Shown: positions 39,616 through 49,337 of the stretch, piece by piece
Position numbering within the stretch: the first letter of the stretch is position 1
Layout of the letters: each line of letters starts with the position of its first letter
NCBI RefSeq assembly: GCF_009828015.1
Contig: NZ_WTYG01000002.1
Coordinates: 391,360-455,359 of the forward strand
Source of the DNA: Qipengyuania citrea
Lineage (GTDB): Bacteria; Pseudomonadota; Alphaproteobacteria; Sphingomonadales; Sphingomonadaceae
Direction of reading: 5' to 3'
DNA length: 64,000 bases
Translations under genes and position numbers: made by a program
Notes under the pieces: model-generated
Seen by the model: only the letters and a program-made list of their open reading frames with translations
What the model was told of the DNA's origin: nothing
Databases searched by the model: none

Positions 39616-40560
39616 ATGGACAATCTCACACACAGCCTCGTCGGGGCATTGATCGGGCAGGCGGGGCTCAAGCGGAAGACCGGGCTGGCAATGCCCGCGC
39701 TGATCATCGGCGCGAATCTGCCCGATGTCGATGCGGCCTGTTTCTTCTGGCTCGACGGGGTCGAACACCTCGGCTTCCGCCGCGGCATCACGCATGGTCC
39801 GCCCGCCATGCTGCTGCTGCCGCTGATGCTGGCGGGCCTGCTCTACGGCTTCGACCGCTGGCAGGCGAAACGCGGCAAGCGCCCGGAGGCACGGCTCCCG
39901 GTCAGCTTCAAGTGGCTCTACGCGCTAGCGCTGCTCGGCTGCCTGACGCATCCCGCGCTCGACTGGCTCAATGTCTACGGCATCCGTTTGCTCGAGCCGT
40001 TTTCCTCGCGCTGGTTCTACGGCGACACGCTGTTCATCATCGATATCTGGCTGTGGCTGCTGATGGGCTTTGCCACATGGTTCTCGCTCCGGCGGCAAAA
40101 GCGGGGTGGGGAGTGGCGCAGGCCGGCACGCGCGGCGCTCGCGGCGGCGCTCGCCTATATCGGGCTCAACGCCGTGATCACCGCGGCCGACGAAAACGCG
40201 CTCGACGCCAGCCCGACCGGCACCGCAACCGTGATCGCCAGCCCGGTGCCGTTCAACCCGCTCGCGCGCGAGATGATCAGCGGCGGCAACGGGCTGTACA
40301 CGCTCGGCGAAGACACCACGCTGCCCGGGGTCCCGCTCGACCGGTGCGATCTGGCAGCGGTGCGGGCAGGCGATAGCGCGGTCGACGCTTTCCTGTTCTG
40401 GGCACGCACCCCGCTGATCGAGCCGCGCGAGGATGGCTCGCTGTGGCTGCGTGATGCGCGCTTCTACGATCCGCGGGTCGGCGATCGCTTTTCGGTCGAA
40501 CTGCCCGCGGGGGTCTGCCCCGGCGTGCAAACGGAACCCACGCCAGCACCCGGCGGTTAG
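39616..40560 (+). CDS. YdjM/DUF457-type membrane metal-dependent hydrolase
   Basis: A 314-aa inner-membrane protein. MDNLTHSLVGALIG opens with the conserved His. GANLPDVDA, RRGITHGP and CLTHPALDWLNVYG carry the His/Asp pattern of the YdjM (LexA-regulated in E. coli) family of predicted membrane hydrolases. About four hydrophobic helices lie in the first 190 residues and a soluble domain follows. No LexA-type box was seen upstream here. The photolyase gene follows six bases after the stop. Confidence 0.82.
   Translation: MDNLTHSLVGALIGQAGLKRKTGLAMPALIIGANLPDVDAACFFWLDGVEHLGFRRGITHGPPAMLLLPLMLAGLLYGFDRWQAKRGKRPEARLPVSFKWLYALALLGCLTHPALDWLNVYGIRLLEPFSSRWFYGDTLFIIDIWLWLLMGFATWFSLRRQKRGGEWRRPARAALAAALAYIGLNAVITAADENALDASPTGTATVIASPVPFNPLAREMISGGNGLYTLGEDTTLPGVPLDRCDLAAVRAGDSAVDAFLFWARTPLIEPREDGSLWLRDARFYDPRVGDRFSVELPAGVCPGVQTEPTPAPGG
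40533..40558 (+). promoter_or_regulatory. candidate EcfG (general stress) promoter before photolyase
   Basis: GGAAC (40533-40537) and GTT (40556-40558) are separated by 18 bases. This fits the alphaproteobacterial EcfG pattern GGAAC-N16/17-CGTT except that the C is G. It lies at the end of the YdjM-like gene and would start RNA almost at the photolyase ATG (40567). Confidence 0.35.
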
Positions 40561-40566
40561 AACGGC

Positions 40567-41973
40567 ATGACTGCACCCCACATCGTCTGGCTGCGGCGCG
40601 ATCTGCGCATGGCCGATCATCCCGCGTTGTATGCCGCCGCGCAAGCCGGACCCGTCATTCCGGTCTACGTCCTCGACGACGACCGCGCGGGCGACCATGC
40701 CTATGGCGGGGCGTCGAAGGTCTGGCTGCATCATTCGCTCGACGGCCTCGGCAAGAGCTATGGCGCGCGCAATTCGCGGATCGTGCTGCGCCGGGGCGAC
40801 GCCCCGCAGGTGCTTGCCGCGCTGGCCGACGAAACCGGCGCCACCTGCATCCACGCGATGCGCCACTACGAGCCATGGTGGAAGGAAGCCGAAGACGAGC
40901 TGCGCGACGCACTTGCGGGTTTGGGGGGTGAGGAGCGCAGACTGTGCCTCTACGATGGGAATTACCTGCTTCCCCCGGGCAGCGTGACCACCGGGTCGGG
41001 CGATCCCTACAAGATCTACACCCCGTTTGCGAAATCCATGCTGGAGGTTATGCCTCCGCGCGACCCACTGCCCGTGCCGGAAACGCTGTCGTCGCCCGAT
41101 AGCTGGCCCGACAGCGACGAACTGGCTGATTGGTCGCTCCTACCCACGAAGCCCGACTGGGCCGGCGGTATTCGCGAATTCTGGGACTTCGGCGAACAGG
41201 CGGCGCATGACCGGCTCGATTGGTGGGCCGATGTGGTGGGCGAGTACGACGAGGGCCGCAATCTCCCGTCCGAAGACACCACCTCCCGCCTCTCGCCGCA
41301 TCTGCATTGGGGCGAGATCAGCCCCGCGCAGGTCTGGCACAGGCTGAAAGACAACCGCAGCGACGGCTGGAAGACCTTCGCCAAGGAAGTGATCTGGCGC
41401 GATTATGCGCAGAACGTGATCGACCAGTTCCCCGACTACCCGCGCGAAAGCTACCGTGACTACGACGAGCGCACGCTGTGGCGGAACCCCAATGCGGGGC
41501 ATCTGATCGCGCAGGACTTCGCGTGCTGGCAGAAAGGCATGACCGGCTATCCGGTGGTCGATGCGGGCATGCGGCAGCTGTGGCAGACCGGCTGGATGCA
41601 CAACCGCGTGCGGATGATCTGCGCCAGCTTTCTGGTGAAGCACCTGCTGATCGACTGGCGCTTCGGCGAACAGTGGTACTGGGACTGCCTCGTCGATGCC
41701 GATTACGGCAACAACGGCGTCAACTGGCAGTGGATTTCGGGCACCGGGGTCGACAGCAACATGTTCGTGCGCATCATGGCCCCGCTGACGCAGAGCGAGA
41801 AGTTCGACGCGGCAGGCTATATCCGTGAATATGTCCCCGAACTGGCCGGGCTTGGCGATGACGAGATCCACGATCCTCCCGAAGACCGGCGCGGCGATTA
41901 CCCGGCCAAGGTGATCGGCCACCGCGAAGCGCGCGAGCGCGCGCTGGAAGCCTATCGCAGCGCGAAGGGCTGA
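40567..41973 (+). CDS. phrB: deoxyribodipyrimidine photo-lyase
   Basis: A 468-aa FAD enzyme repairing UV-induced pyrimidine dimers with blue light. The N-terminal antenna domain begins IVWLRRDLRMADHPAL. The C-terminal FAD domain includes TSRLSPHLHWGEISP, WRDYAQNV, the Trp-rich PVVDAGMRQLWQTGWMHNR and WYWDCLVDADYGNN. These are class I CPD photolyase signatures. Immediate neighbours are YdjM-like (upstream) and CFA-like (downstream), a DNA-damage/photo-oxidative grouping. Confidence 0.96.
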   Translation: MTAPHIVWLRRDLRMADHPALYAAAQAGPVIPVYVLDDDRAGDHAYGGASKVWLHHSLDGLGKSYGARNSRIVLRRGDAPQVLAALADETGATCIHAMRHYEPWWKEAEDELRDALAGLGGEERRLCLYDGNYLLPPGSVTTGSGDPYKIYTPFAKSMLEVMPPRDPLPVPETLSSPDSWPDSDELADWSLLPTKPDWAGGIREFWDFGEQAAHDRLDWWADVVGEYDEGRNLPSEDTTSRLSPHLHWGEISPAQVWHRLKDNRSDGWKTFAKEVIWRDYAQNVIDQFPDYPRESYRDYDERTLWRNPNAGHLIAQDFACWQKGMTGYPVVDAGMRQLWQTGWMHNRVRMICASFLVKHLLIDWRFGEQWYWDCLVDADYGNNGVNWQWISGTGVDSNMFVRIMAPLTQSEKFDAAGYIREYVPELAGLGDDEIHDPPEDRRGDYPAKVIGHREARERALEAYRSAKG

Positions 41974-42044
41974 TCCGCCGCCGCGGCGCATCGGTGCATG
42001 CCGCGGGCTTGTGAACGACAGATCGCCGAGCCATAGCGCGAACG

Positions 42045-43292
42045 ATGGATATGCCGACCACCTCCCGCGGGCGCGAGCTTGTCGCCGGATCGCAGCGTTT
42101 CGTTCGCAGGCCCGGTCTGGTCGCGCGGCTGGTGGCGCCCGGCATCGGCAAGATCATCGACCGGATCGACCGGGCACTGGTCAGCGGCGCGATCCATGCC
42201 ACGCTGCCCGACGGCATGCGGCGCACCGTCGGCGGGCGTTCGCCGGGCTTCGAATGCACGGTCGAACTGCGCAGCTGGAACGCGCTGGTGCGGCTGGCCA
42301 GCAATGGGTCGGTCGGCTGGTACCAGGCTTGGGAAGCCGGCGAATGGTGGAGCCCGGATCCGGTGCCGCTGTTCGCCCTGTTCATGCAGCATGCGCAGCA
42401 CCTGGGCGATACCGCGCGGGCCAAGGGGCCGTTCCGTCACGCGCTGAAGCTGGCGCATCTGTTCAATCGCAACACCCCGCAGGGCGCGCAGAAGAACATC
42501 AGCGCGCATTACGATCTGGGCAATGATTTCTACGCTGCCTGGCTCGACCCGACGATGAGCTATTCCTCGGCGCTGGCCCCGGCGGACGACGGGCTGGAGG
42601 CGGCACAGCGGCGCAAGTGCGGTGCGCTTGCCGGCCGGATCGGGGAGGCGCCCAGCGTGCTCGAAATCGGCTGCGGCTGGGGCGCGCTGGCGGCAAGCCT
42701 GGCCGCACAGGGCCGCAGGGTGACCGCGATCAGCCTGTCCGACGAGCAATTGGAGTGGGCGCGCAGCCATCACCCGGACGTGGCCGAGTTCCGCAAGCAG
42801 GATTACCGCGACTGCGACGGCCGCTACGACGCCATTGTCAGCGCCGAAATGGTCGAGGCGCTGGGCCGCGAATACTGGCCGACCTTCATGGACTGCATCG
42901 CACGCAATTTGCGCGCCGGGGGCCGCGCGGCGATCCAGTATATCTCGATCCGCGACTATCTGTTCGACGCCTATGCGCGAAGTGCGGATTTCATCCAGGC
43001 CTATATCTTCCCAGGCGGGCTGCTGATCCGCACCAGCGAATTTCGCCGCCTTGCCGAGGAACGCGGACTTGCATGGCAGGACCAGCACGATTTCGGCCAC
43101 GATTATGCCGATACGCTGCTGCACTGGCGCCGGAACTTCGATAGGGCGGTGGCGGAGGATCGCCTGCCGCAGGGTTTCGATCGGGAATTCTGCGACTTGT
43201 GGCGATATTATCTGATGTATTGCGAAGGCGGGTTCCGCGGGGGCGGGATCGACGTCCACCAGGTTACACTGGTGAAAGAGGGAGAGAAATGA
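42045..43292 (+). CDS. cyclopropane-fatty-acyl-phospholipid synthase family protein
   Basis: A 415-aa SAM-dependent enzyme of the CFA synthase family, which modifies unsaturated acyl chains in membrane lipids. NISAHYDLGNDFYAAWLD and MSYSSA are family signatures; the SAM site is VLEIGCGWGALA. Residues EMVEALGREYW and IQYISIRDY correspond to active-site segments. A canonical CFAS has EMxEAVG and QxITI at these points. It may equally be a C10/C11 methyltransferase. Its stop overlaps the next gene (ATGA). Confidence 0.87.
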   Translation: MDMPTTSRGRELVAGSQRFVRRPGLVARLVAPGIGKIIDRIDRALVSGAIHATLPDGMRRTVGGRSPGFECTVELRSWNALVRLASNGSVGWYQAWEAGEWWSPDPVPLFALFMQHAQHLGDTARAKGPFRHALKLAHLFNRNTPQGAQKNISAHYDLGNDFYAAWLDPTMSYSSALAPADDGLEAAQRRKCGALAGRIGEAPSVLEIGCGWGALAASLAAQGRRVTAISLSDEQLEWARSHHPDVAEFRKQDYRDCDGRYDAIVSAEMVEALGREYWPTFMDCIARNLRAGGRAAIQYISIRDYLFDAYARSADFIQAYIFPGGLLIRTSEFRRLAEERGLAWQDQHDFGHDYADTLLHWRRNFDRAVAEDRLPQGFDREFCDLWRYYLMYCEGGFRGGGIDVHQVTLVKEGEK

Positions 43293-44500
43293 TGCGCGGA
43301 CTTATGATTTCGGTGGCGGCACTGGCGCTGGCCGGCTGCGGCACGGCCTATGGCGATGCTGGCACCGCCACGGCGACGGCGGTTCCGCCGCCTGCAATGA
43401 CCCAGTCGATGCCTGAGCAGATGGCCAGCCTCGATCCCAGCGACTCGATCCTGTTCTGGAGTGAAGAGCGCCGCTCGGCAGTATTCCGCGACATGGAAGG
43501 ATCGTTCCCCGGGCTCGAGGTCGCGCCTGCCAGTACGGTTCGCGAATTGCCGCGCAGCGCAGCGCCGCTGCCTGCCTCGCTGCAGGCCGAACTGCGCGAA
43601 TACATGGCCGAAACGCAGGCTGCCGGCCTCATGGTGCTCAAGGACGGCGAAGTGCTGTTCGAGGATTACGGTCTGGGTTTCGGCCCGACCGGACGCTGGA
43701 CCAGCTTCTCGGTCGCCAAGAGCTTCACGTCCACGCTGCTGGGGGCGGCGATCGCCGATGGTGCGATTGCCAGTGTCGACACGCCGGTAACCGAGATCAT
43801 CCCCGCACTGGCGGGCACCGCCTATGACGGCGTCAGCGTCGGCCAGATCGCCACCATGACCTCGGGCGTGGCATGGAACGAGGATTACACCGATCCCGAC
43901 AGCGACGTTGCCAAGATGCTGGCGGTTGCCCCGGTTGCGGGCGAATCGCAGGCGGTCACCTACGCGCGCACGCTGACGCGCGAGGCGCCCGCTGGCGAAA
44001 AGTGGGTCTACAAAACGCTCGAAACCAATCTGCTCGGGCTGATCGTCGAACAGGCGACCGGCCAGTCGCTGGCCGCCTATGCCGCGGAAAAGATCGTCGA
44101 ACCCGCGGGCTTCGAAGGTGGCCTGTTCTGGATGCAGGACCTCACCGGCGGCAACATCGGTGGCTGTTGCCTGTCGCTGCGGCTGGCCGACTATGCGCGC
44201 ATGGGCCAGTTCGCGCTGGAGGGCGGGGCGGGCACCGTACCCGCAGGCTGGTTCGCCACCGCCGGTTCGCCGCTGGTTGACTTCGCACCGCAGGCGCCCG
44301 GCTTCGGCTATGGGTACCAGTGGTGGACCTATCCCGGCGGCATGTATGGCGCGCAGGGCATCTTCGGCCAGGCGATCACCATCGTCCCGCAGGAACAACT
44401 GGTGGTGGCCGTGGTCAGCAATTGGGAAACCGCGACCAGCAGCGCGAACCGCGACGGCTTTCGCGCTCTGATCGGCAAGATCGTCGCGGCGGCTGAGTAA
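43289..44500 (+). CDS. beta-lactamase class C-like serine hydrolase lipoprotein
   Basis: A 403-aa exported protein with a lipobox (ALAGC, Cys17). The class C/esterase fold shows SVAKSFTS (SxxK nucleophile) at about residue 150, YKTLETN (the YxN-type motif) at about 240, and an FGYGYQWWTYP segment followed by GIFGQAITI where the KTG/HxG element usually lies. Such proteins include 6-aminohexanoate hydrolases, esterases and DD-peptidases, so true beta-lactamase activity is uncertain. It is coupled to the CFA-like gene by ATGA. Confidence 0.82.
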   Translation: MMRGLMISVAALALAGCGTAYGDAGTATATAVPPPAMTQSMPEQMASLDPSDSILFWSEERRSAVFRDMEGSFPGLEVAPASTVRELPRSAAPLPASLQAELREYMAETQAAGLMVLKDGEVLFEDYGLGFGPTGRWTSFSVAKSFTSTLLGAAIADGAIASVDTPVTEIIPALAGTAYDGVSVGQIATMTSGVAWNEDYTDPDSDVAKMLAVAPVAGESQAVTYARTLTREAPAGEKWVYKTLETNLLGLIVEQATGQSLAAYAAEKIVEPAGFEGGLFWMQDLTGGNIGGCCLSLRLADYARMGQFALEGGAGTVPAGWFATAGSPLVDFAPQAPGFGYGYQWWTYPGGMYGAQGIFGQAITIVPQEQLVVAVVSNWETATSSANRDGFRALIGKIVAAAE

Positions 44501-44560
44501 CCGGCCGGTGGCGGCGTCCCGGCAAGGGCTACGCCGTCACCACCTGACCGGAATGGGCGT

Positions 44561-44908
44561 TCAGAAAGGGCGCTGGTAGCTCGGGTCGCCGAACCGCGCG
44601 AGGATGCTGTCATGCACCAGCGGGCTCAGCAATTCGCTGAACGCGCATCCGACCATGCTCTTTTCCCACCACACGACCTGCGCCTGGAGCGATTCGAGTC
44701 CGGGCATGGTCAGCCAGCACAGCTGCCCTTCGTGCATGCGGTTGAGCGCAGCGGCGGAAAAGCCGGATACCGACAGGTCGTGGACGACCGTCTGGAAGGC
44801 GCGGCCGCCGCTCGCGCGCAACTGGCCGGGAATGGCCAGCTTCGCGCGCGGCGCGCTGCGATCTTCCTGCGCGGCGAGTGAATAGCGATCCTGCGACTGG
44901 TGGATCAT
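44561..44908 (-). CDS. PilZ domain protein (c-di-GMP receptor)
   Basis: A 115-aa single-domain PilZ protein. The ligand motifs are present in order: RSAPR (the RxxxR) at about residues 18-22 and DLSVSG (the D/NxSxxG) at about 44-49, followed by a beta-barrel (CWLTMPGLESLQAQVVWW). It should bind cyclic di-GMP. ATG at 44908 follows a GGGGCG site. The effector partner is not visible. A membrane diguanylate cyclase lies 35 kb away at 9442-10599. Confidence 0.85.
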   Translation of the reverse strand: MIHQSQDRYSLAAQEDRSAPRAKLAIPGQLRASGGRAFQTVVHDLSVSGFSAAALNRMHEGQLCWLTMPGLESLQAQVVWWEKSMVGCAFSELLSPLVHDSILARFGDPSYQRPF

Positions 44909-45017
44909 GGCGGCGCCCCTTTTCGATCTGTCCCGCTTGGTCCTGGCGCGCATTCGGGCGCGCAGGCAGCGGATATGATCGATCAAGGTGGCCAAGGCGT
45001 TCCCGGACTTGGTTAAC

Positions 45018-45728
45018 TCAGGCTTCGACCCGTTCGCGGTGGAACCCGTCGAAGCCCTCGACCAGCAATTGGGTGAGCCGTTCCGCCACGGTTTCGGGCG
45101 GTTTGACCGTCTGCGGGTCTTCCCCCGGATAGGCCTTGGCGCGCATGGCCGTGCGCGTGGCGCCCGGATCGACCAGCGCGACGCGCACCTTCGAGGTCTT
45201 CTCGACCTCCTGCGCATAGCTTTCGAGCAGGTTGTCGAACGCCGCCTTGGTCGTGCCATAGGCCGCCCAATAGGCGCGCGGGCTCGCCCCGACGCTGCTG
45301 GTCAGGCCGATCACGCGGCCCGCTTCGGCGCGTTTGAGCAACGGGTCGAAATTGGCGAGCAGCGCCTGGGTCGAGAGGAAATTGACCGTCAGCGCCTGGC
45401 TCAGCTGCTTGCCGTCGATCTGCGTGACCGGGGTCAGCGCGGGGAGGTAGGCGGCTGCGGCGACGAGCACGTCGAGCTTGTCCCAGCGGCTGGCAATTGC
45501 CGAAGCGAGCCGCGCGATCCCGTCGCTTTCGGCCAGATCGACCGGTGCGATGGTGGAAGCGCCGCCAGCGGCATGAATCGTGTCCTCGACCGCTTCGAGC
45601 GCGCGTACGTCGCGCCCGGTGAGCACCACATGGGCGCCGGCTGCGGCCAGCGCCTGCGCGGTAGCGGCGCCGATTCCCTTGCTCGCCCCGGTGACCAGGG
45701 CCAGGCGGTTGTCGAGCGGTTTCGTCAT
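45018..45728 (-). CDS. short-chain dehydrogenase/reductase, downstream of purF
   Basis: A 236-aa SDR. VTGASKGIGAA (nucleotide site) is at about residues 13-23; VAAAAYLP stands where NNAG is usual; Ser is in GLTSSVGAS and the catalytic Tyr/Lys in YGTTKAA. The unusual AAAA in place of NNAG is shared by some YciK-like SDRs. Start ATG overlaps the purF stop (TGATG), so the gene is coupled to purF. Substrate unknown. Confidence 0.88.
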   Translation of the reverse strand: MTKPLDNRLALVTGASKGIGAATAQALAAAGAHVVLTGRDVRALEAVEDTIHAAGGASTIAPVDLAESDGIARLASAIASRWDKLDVLVAAAAYLPALTPVTQIDGKQLSQALTVNFLSTQALLANFDPLLKRAEAGRVIGLTSSVGASPRAYWAAYGTTKAAFDNLLESYAQEVEKTSKVRVALVDPGATRTAMRAKAYPGEDPQTVKPPETVAERLTQLLVEGFDGFHRERVEA

Positions 45729-47200
45729 CAGGCGACCTGTTCGGGAGGGAAGGAAAGCTGCTGCTGCTTGTCGTCGCGCCGGGCGAGATCGGTCAGCGAA
45801 GTGGGATAATCGCCGGTGAAGCAGGCATCGCAGAACTGCGGGCAGGCGGCATCGCGCGGCTTTTCGCCGACCGCGCGGTACAGCCCGTCGATCGAGACGA
45901 AGGCGAGGCTGTCGGCCCGGATGAATTCGCGCATCGGTTCGACGTCCATCCGCGCGGCGAGCAGCTTGCTGCGCTCGGGCGTGTCGACGCCGTAGAAGCA
46001 GCTGTGCGCGGTGGGCGGGCTGGCGACGCGGAAATGCACTTCGGTGGCCCCGGCCTCGCGCATCATTTCGACGATCTGCAGGCTGGTGGTGCCGCGCACG
46101 ATGCTGTCGTCGATCAGGACGATGCGCTTGCCTTCGACCAGCGCGCGGTTGGCATTGTGCTTGCGCTTGACGCCGGCGTGGCGCGCGCCGTCGCTCGGCT
46201 GGATGAAGGTGCGGCCGACATAGTGCGAGCGGATGATCCCCAGTTCGAACGGGATCCCCGCTTCCTGCGCATAGCCGATGGCCGCGGGCACGCCGCTGTC
46301 GGGCACGGGAATGACCAGATCGGCCTCGACTGGAGTCTCGCGCGCAAGCTCGGCGCCGATCGCTTTGCGCGCAGCATAGATACTGCGCCCGTCGAACACC
46401 GAATCCGGGCGGCTGAAATAGACATGCTCGAAGATGCAGGGCCGCGCCGAATGGTTGCCGAAGGGATGCAGCGAATCGACATTGCCGTCGAAATCGACCT
46501 TGATTACTTCGCCGGGTTCGACCTGGCGGACGAATTCGGCGCCGACGACGTCGAAGGCGACGGTCTCCGACGCGAACAGCGTGGCATCGCCGATCCGGCC
46601 CATCTGCAGCGGACGGATGCCCAGCGGATCGCGGCAGGCGATCATGCCCTCCGGCGTCATGACGATCAGCGCATAGGCGCCTTCGAGCAGCCGCAGCGCA
46701 TCGATCAGCCGGTCCATGATCGTAGGATATCGGCTGGTGGCGACGAGGTGGATAATGACCTCGGTATCGCTGGTCGACTGGAAGATCGACCCGCGCCGCA
46801 CGAGGTCCTCGCGCAGCATGCCCGCGTTCGAAATATTGCCATTGTGCGCTACTGCAAAACCGCCGCTGGCGAGGTCGGCATAGAGCGGCTGGATATTGCG
46901 CAGGCCCGACCCGCCGGTGGTCGAATAGCGGACATGGCCCGCCGCCATCATGCCGGGCAGTTCGGCGATCGCTTCCTGACTGGAGAAATTCTCCGCCACA
47001 TGGCCGAGCCCGCGGCGGGTGTAGAATTCGGCCCCGTCGAAGCTGGTGATGCCCGCGGCTTCCTGCCCGCGATGCTGCAATGCATGGAGGCCGAGCGCGG
47101 TGACGGCGGAGGCATCGGTCGCATTGACCGCGCCGAACACGCCGCACTCTTCGCGCAACTTGTCGCCATCCTCGTCTAGAAACGGGTGCGTGAGGTTCAT
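45728..47200 (-). CDS. purF: amidophosphoribosyltransferase
   Basis: A 490-aa enzyme of the first step of purine synthesis (PRPP + glutamine to phosphoribosylamine). It is translated with an 18-residue propeptide before the nucleophile Cys19 (ECGVFG). The glutaminase domain has HRGQEAAG and HNGNISN; the PRPP loop is VLIDDSIVRGTTS. A C-terminal CPQFCDAC motif indicates the B. subtilis-type 4Fe-4S enzyme. ATG at 47200 fits the propeptide. It is divergent from lolC/E across 169 bases. Confidence 0.97.
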   Translation of the reverse strand: MNLTHPFLDEDGDKLREECGVFGAVNATDASAVTALGLHALQHRGQEAAGITSFDGAEFYTRRGLGHVAENFSSQEAIAELPGMMAAGHVRYSTTGGSGLRNIQPLYADLASGGFAVAHNGNISNAGMLREDLVRRGSIFQSTSDTEVIIHLVATSRYPTIMDRLIDALRLLEGAYALIVMTPEGMIACRDPLGIRPLQMGRIGDATLFASETVAFDVVGAEFVRQVEPGEVIKVDFDGNVDSLHPFGNHSARPCIFEHVYFSRPDSVFDGRSIYAARKAIGAELARETPVEADLVIPVPDSGVPAAIGYAQEAGIPFELGIIRSHYVGRTFIQPSDGARHAGVKRKHNANRALVEGKRIVLIDDSIVRGTTSLQIVEMMREAGATEVHFRVASPPTAHSCFYGVDTPERSKLLAARMDVEPMREFIRADSLAFVSIDGLYRAVGEKPRDAACPQFCDACFTGDYPTSLTDLARRDDKQQQLSFPPEQVA

Positions 47201-47369
47201 CGAAAGGCCTGTCCGCCGAAGCTGATCGGGATGCGCGCCCAATGGCGGTGTTACGCCTCGATTACAAGGGCAGTGCGACCAATGCCGCGAGCGGCCACAC
47301 GATTTCATTGCGCAGCAAGGATTGGCTGCCTAAACGCGGCTCCATCCGCAGGCAACAATCAGGGCCGCC

Positions 47370-48611
47370 TTGATCCTCTCCCCCTTCGAATGGACAATCG
47401 CCAAACGCTATCTGCTTCCGGGCAAGAGCGAGGCCTTCATCGCGCTGGTGGCGAGCATCTCGATCGGGGTGGTGATGCTGTCGGTGGCGATGCTGGTCGT
47501 GGTGATGAGCGTGATGAACGGCTTTCGCGCCGAACTGCTCGACAAGATCGTCGGCCTCAACGGCCATGCCATCGTCCAGGCCTACGGCGGGCGGCTGGAC
47601 GATTGGGAAAACATTCTCGAGGAAGTGCGCGCGACACCGGGGGTGGTCGATGCGAGCCCGCTGATCGAACAGCCGCTGGCGATCAGTTTCAATGGCCGCA
47701 TTCAGGGGGTTTCGGTCCGCGGCAACACCGACGAGGATCTCGCCGAACTTGCCGACAAGACCATCAGCGGAGATTTTAGCGAGCTGCAGGCCGGTGCCGG
47801 AAAACTCGCTATAGGTGTGCGGCTGGCGGAGAATATCGGTGCCCGCGTCGGGGACACGATCACCGTCATCAATCTCCAAGGGCGCTCGACTCCGTTCGGT
47901 ACCATGCCCCGTCAGATCGGCTACGAGGTCGCCGCGATTTTCGAGGTCGGCGTCTACGACTACGACGGCGCTTTCGTGGTCATGCCAATGCAGGACGCAC
48001 AGACGCTGTTGCTGATCGGCGACAGCGTGCAGATGATCGAGGTCACGGTCGAGAATGCCGACGAGGTCGGTGAAATTCTTGCGCCGCTCAGTCAGTCGCT
48101 GTCGGGTCGCGCCGTTGTCAATGACTGGAAGACCATCAATGCGACGCTATTCGACGCCCTTCAGGTCGAGCGCGCGGCGATGGCGTTTGCGCTCAGCTTC
48201 ATGGTGCTGGTGGCGGCGTTCAACATCCTCTCCAGCCTCGTGATGCTGGTACGGGCCAAGACGCGCGACATCGCGATCATGCGGACGATGGGCGCCACGC
48301 GGCAGAGCCTGATGAAGATCTTCGTCACCACCGGCTTCACCGTGGGCGCGATCGGGACGCTGGCCGGGCTCGCGCTGGGCTTCGCGATTCTCGCCGGGCG
48401 GCAGCAGATCGTCCAGGCGATCGGCGCGTTGACCGGGCAGGATCTGTGGGATCCGCAATACCGCTTTCTCACCACCATCCCTTCGAAGGTCGACGGCGGC
48501 GAAGTGACCATGATCGTGCTGCTCGCGCTGGGCCTGAGTTTCCTCGCTACGCTCTATCCCGCGTGGAAGGCGGCGAACACCGATCCCGTGCAGGTGCTGC
48601 GTTATGAATAG
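47370..48611 (+). CDS. lolC: lipoprotein-releasing system permease (LolC/LolE)
   Basis: A 413-aa inner-membrane permease of the LolCDE exporter, which sends outer-membrane lipoproteins to LolA. Four transmembrane helices follow the classic order, one at the N-terminus ([20 protein letters not shown]) and three after residue about 265. A large periplasmic domain lies between them. [15 protein letters not shown] and [20 protein letters not shown] are family signatures. TTG start at 47370 gives the conserved MILSPFEW opening. Only one permease gene is present beside lolD, so LolC and LolE are probably a single homodimeric LolF-type protein. Confidence 0.9.
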   Translation: MILSPFEWTIAKRYLLPGKSEAFIALVASISIGVVMLSVAMLVVVMSVMNGFRAELLDKIVGLNGHAIVQAYGGRLDDWENILEEVRATPGVVDASPLIEQPLAISFNGRIQGVSVRGNTDEDLAELADKTISGDFSELQAGAGKLAIGVRLAENIGARVGDTITVINLQGRSTPFGTMPRQIGYEVAAIFEVGVYDYDGAFVVMPMQDAQTLLLIGDSVQMIEVTVENADEVGEILAPLSQSLSGRAVVNDWKTINATLFDALQVERAAMAFALSFMVLVAAFNILSSLVMLVRAKTRDIAIMRTMGATRQSLMKIFVTTGFTVGAIGTLAGLALGFAILAGRQQIVQAIGALTGQDLWDPQYRFLTTIPSKVDGGEVTMIVLLALGLSFLATLYPAWKAANTDPVQVLRYE

Positions 48612-49290
48612 TCCCGGCGTGAAACCGGTGGTCGAGCTCAAGCGGCTCACCCGCAGCTTCGAACAGGGCGGCGAGCGGATCGACGTGCTGCGCGGGGTCG
48701 ACCTCGCGATTCGCCCGGGTGAGATCGTCGCGCTGCTCGGGCCGTCGGGATCGGGCAAGTCGACGCTGCTGCAGGCGGTCGGGCTGCTCGAAGGCGGGTT
48801 CGGCGGGGAGATCATGATAGCCGGCCATTCGGCCGAGAAGTCGAATTCGCATGCCCGCACCGTGCTGCGCCGCGAACACCTGGGCTTCATCTACCAGTTC
48901 CATCACCTGCTGCCCGATTTCAATGCGCTGGAAAACGTGGTCCTGCCGCAGCTGGTAGCGGACAGGCCGCGCGCCGAAGCCGAGGCACGGGCGGAAGAAC
49001 TGCTCGTCGCGCTGGGGCTCGGCCATCGGCTCGAACACCGCCCCAGCCAGCTGTCGGGCGGCGAACAGCAGCGCGTGGCAGTCGCCCGCGGGCTGGCCAA
49101 CAAGCCCGATCTGGTGCTGGCGGACGAGCCCACCGGCAATCTCGACGAAGCGACTGCCGACAGGGTGTTGGGCGAGTTTCTCAGCCTTGTCCGGGGCGAG
49201 GGCAGCGCGGCGCTGATCGCGACGCATAACGAGCGGCTGGCGCAGAAGATGGACCGCGTCGTGCGGCTGCATGAAGGTGTGCTCGAATAG
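48604..49290 (+). CDS. lolD: lipoprotein-releasing system ATP-binding protein
   Basis: A 228-aa ABC ATPase of the Lol exporter. Walker A is GPSGSGKST (about residues 47-55), the signature [14 protein letters not shown] at about 147 and Walker [16 protein letters not shown] at about 170. [18 protein letters not shown] is the LolD-specific motif after Walker A. ATG overlaps the lolC/E stop by eight bases. Confidence 0.95.
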   Translation: MNSPGVKPVVELKRLTRSFEQGGERIDVLRGVDLAIRPGEIVALLGPSGSGKSTLLQAVGLLEGGFGGEIMIAGHSAEKSNSHARTVLRREHLGFIYQFHHLLPDFNALENVVLPQLVADRPRAEAEARAEELLVALGLGHRLEHRPSQLSGGEQQRVAVARGLANKPDLVLADEPTGNLDEATADRVLGEFLSLVRGEGSAALIATHNERLAQKMDRVVRLHEGVLE

Positions 49291-49337
49291 CGGACCCGTA
49301 GCGCGCTTCGCTCGTTGGTCGGGCAAAGGAGATTTTC

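Noticed and set aside
47201-47369. PurR-type operator between purF and lolC
   Set aside because: No convincing palindrome was found. Purine repressors of the enteric type are not expected in this group.
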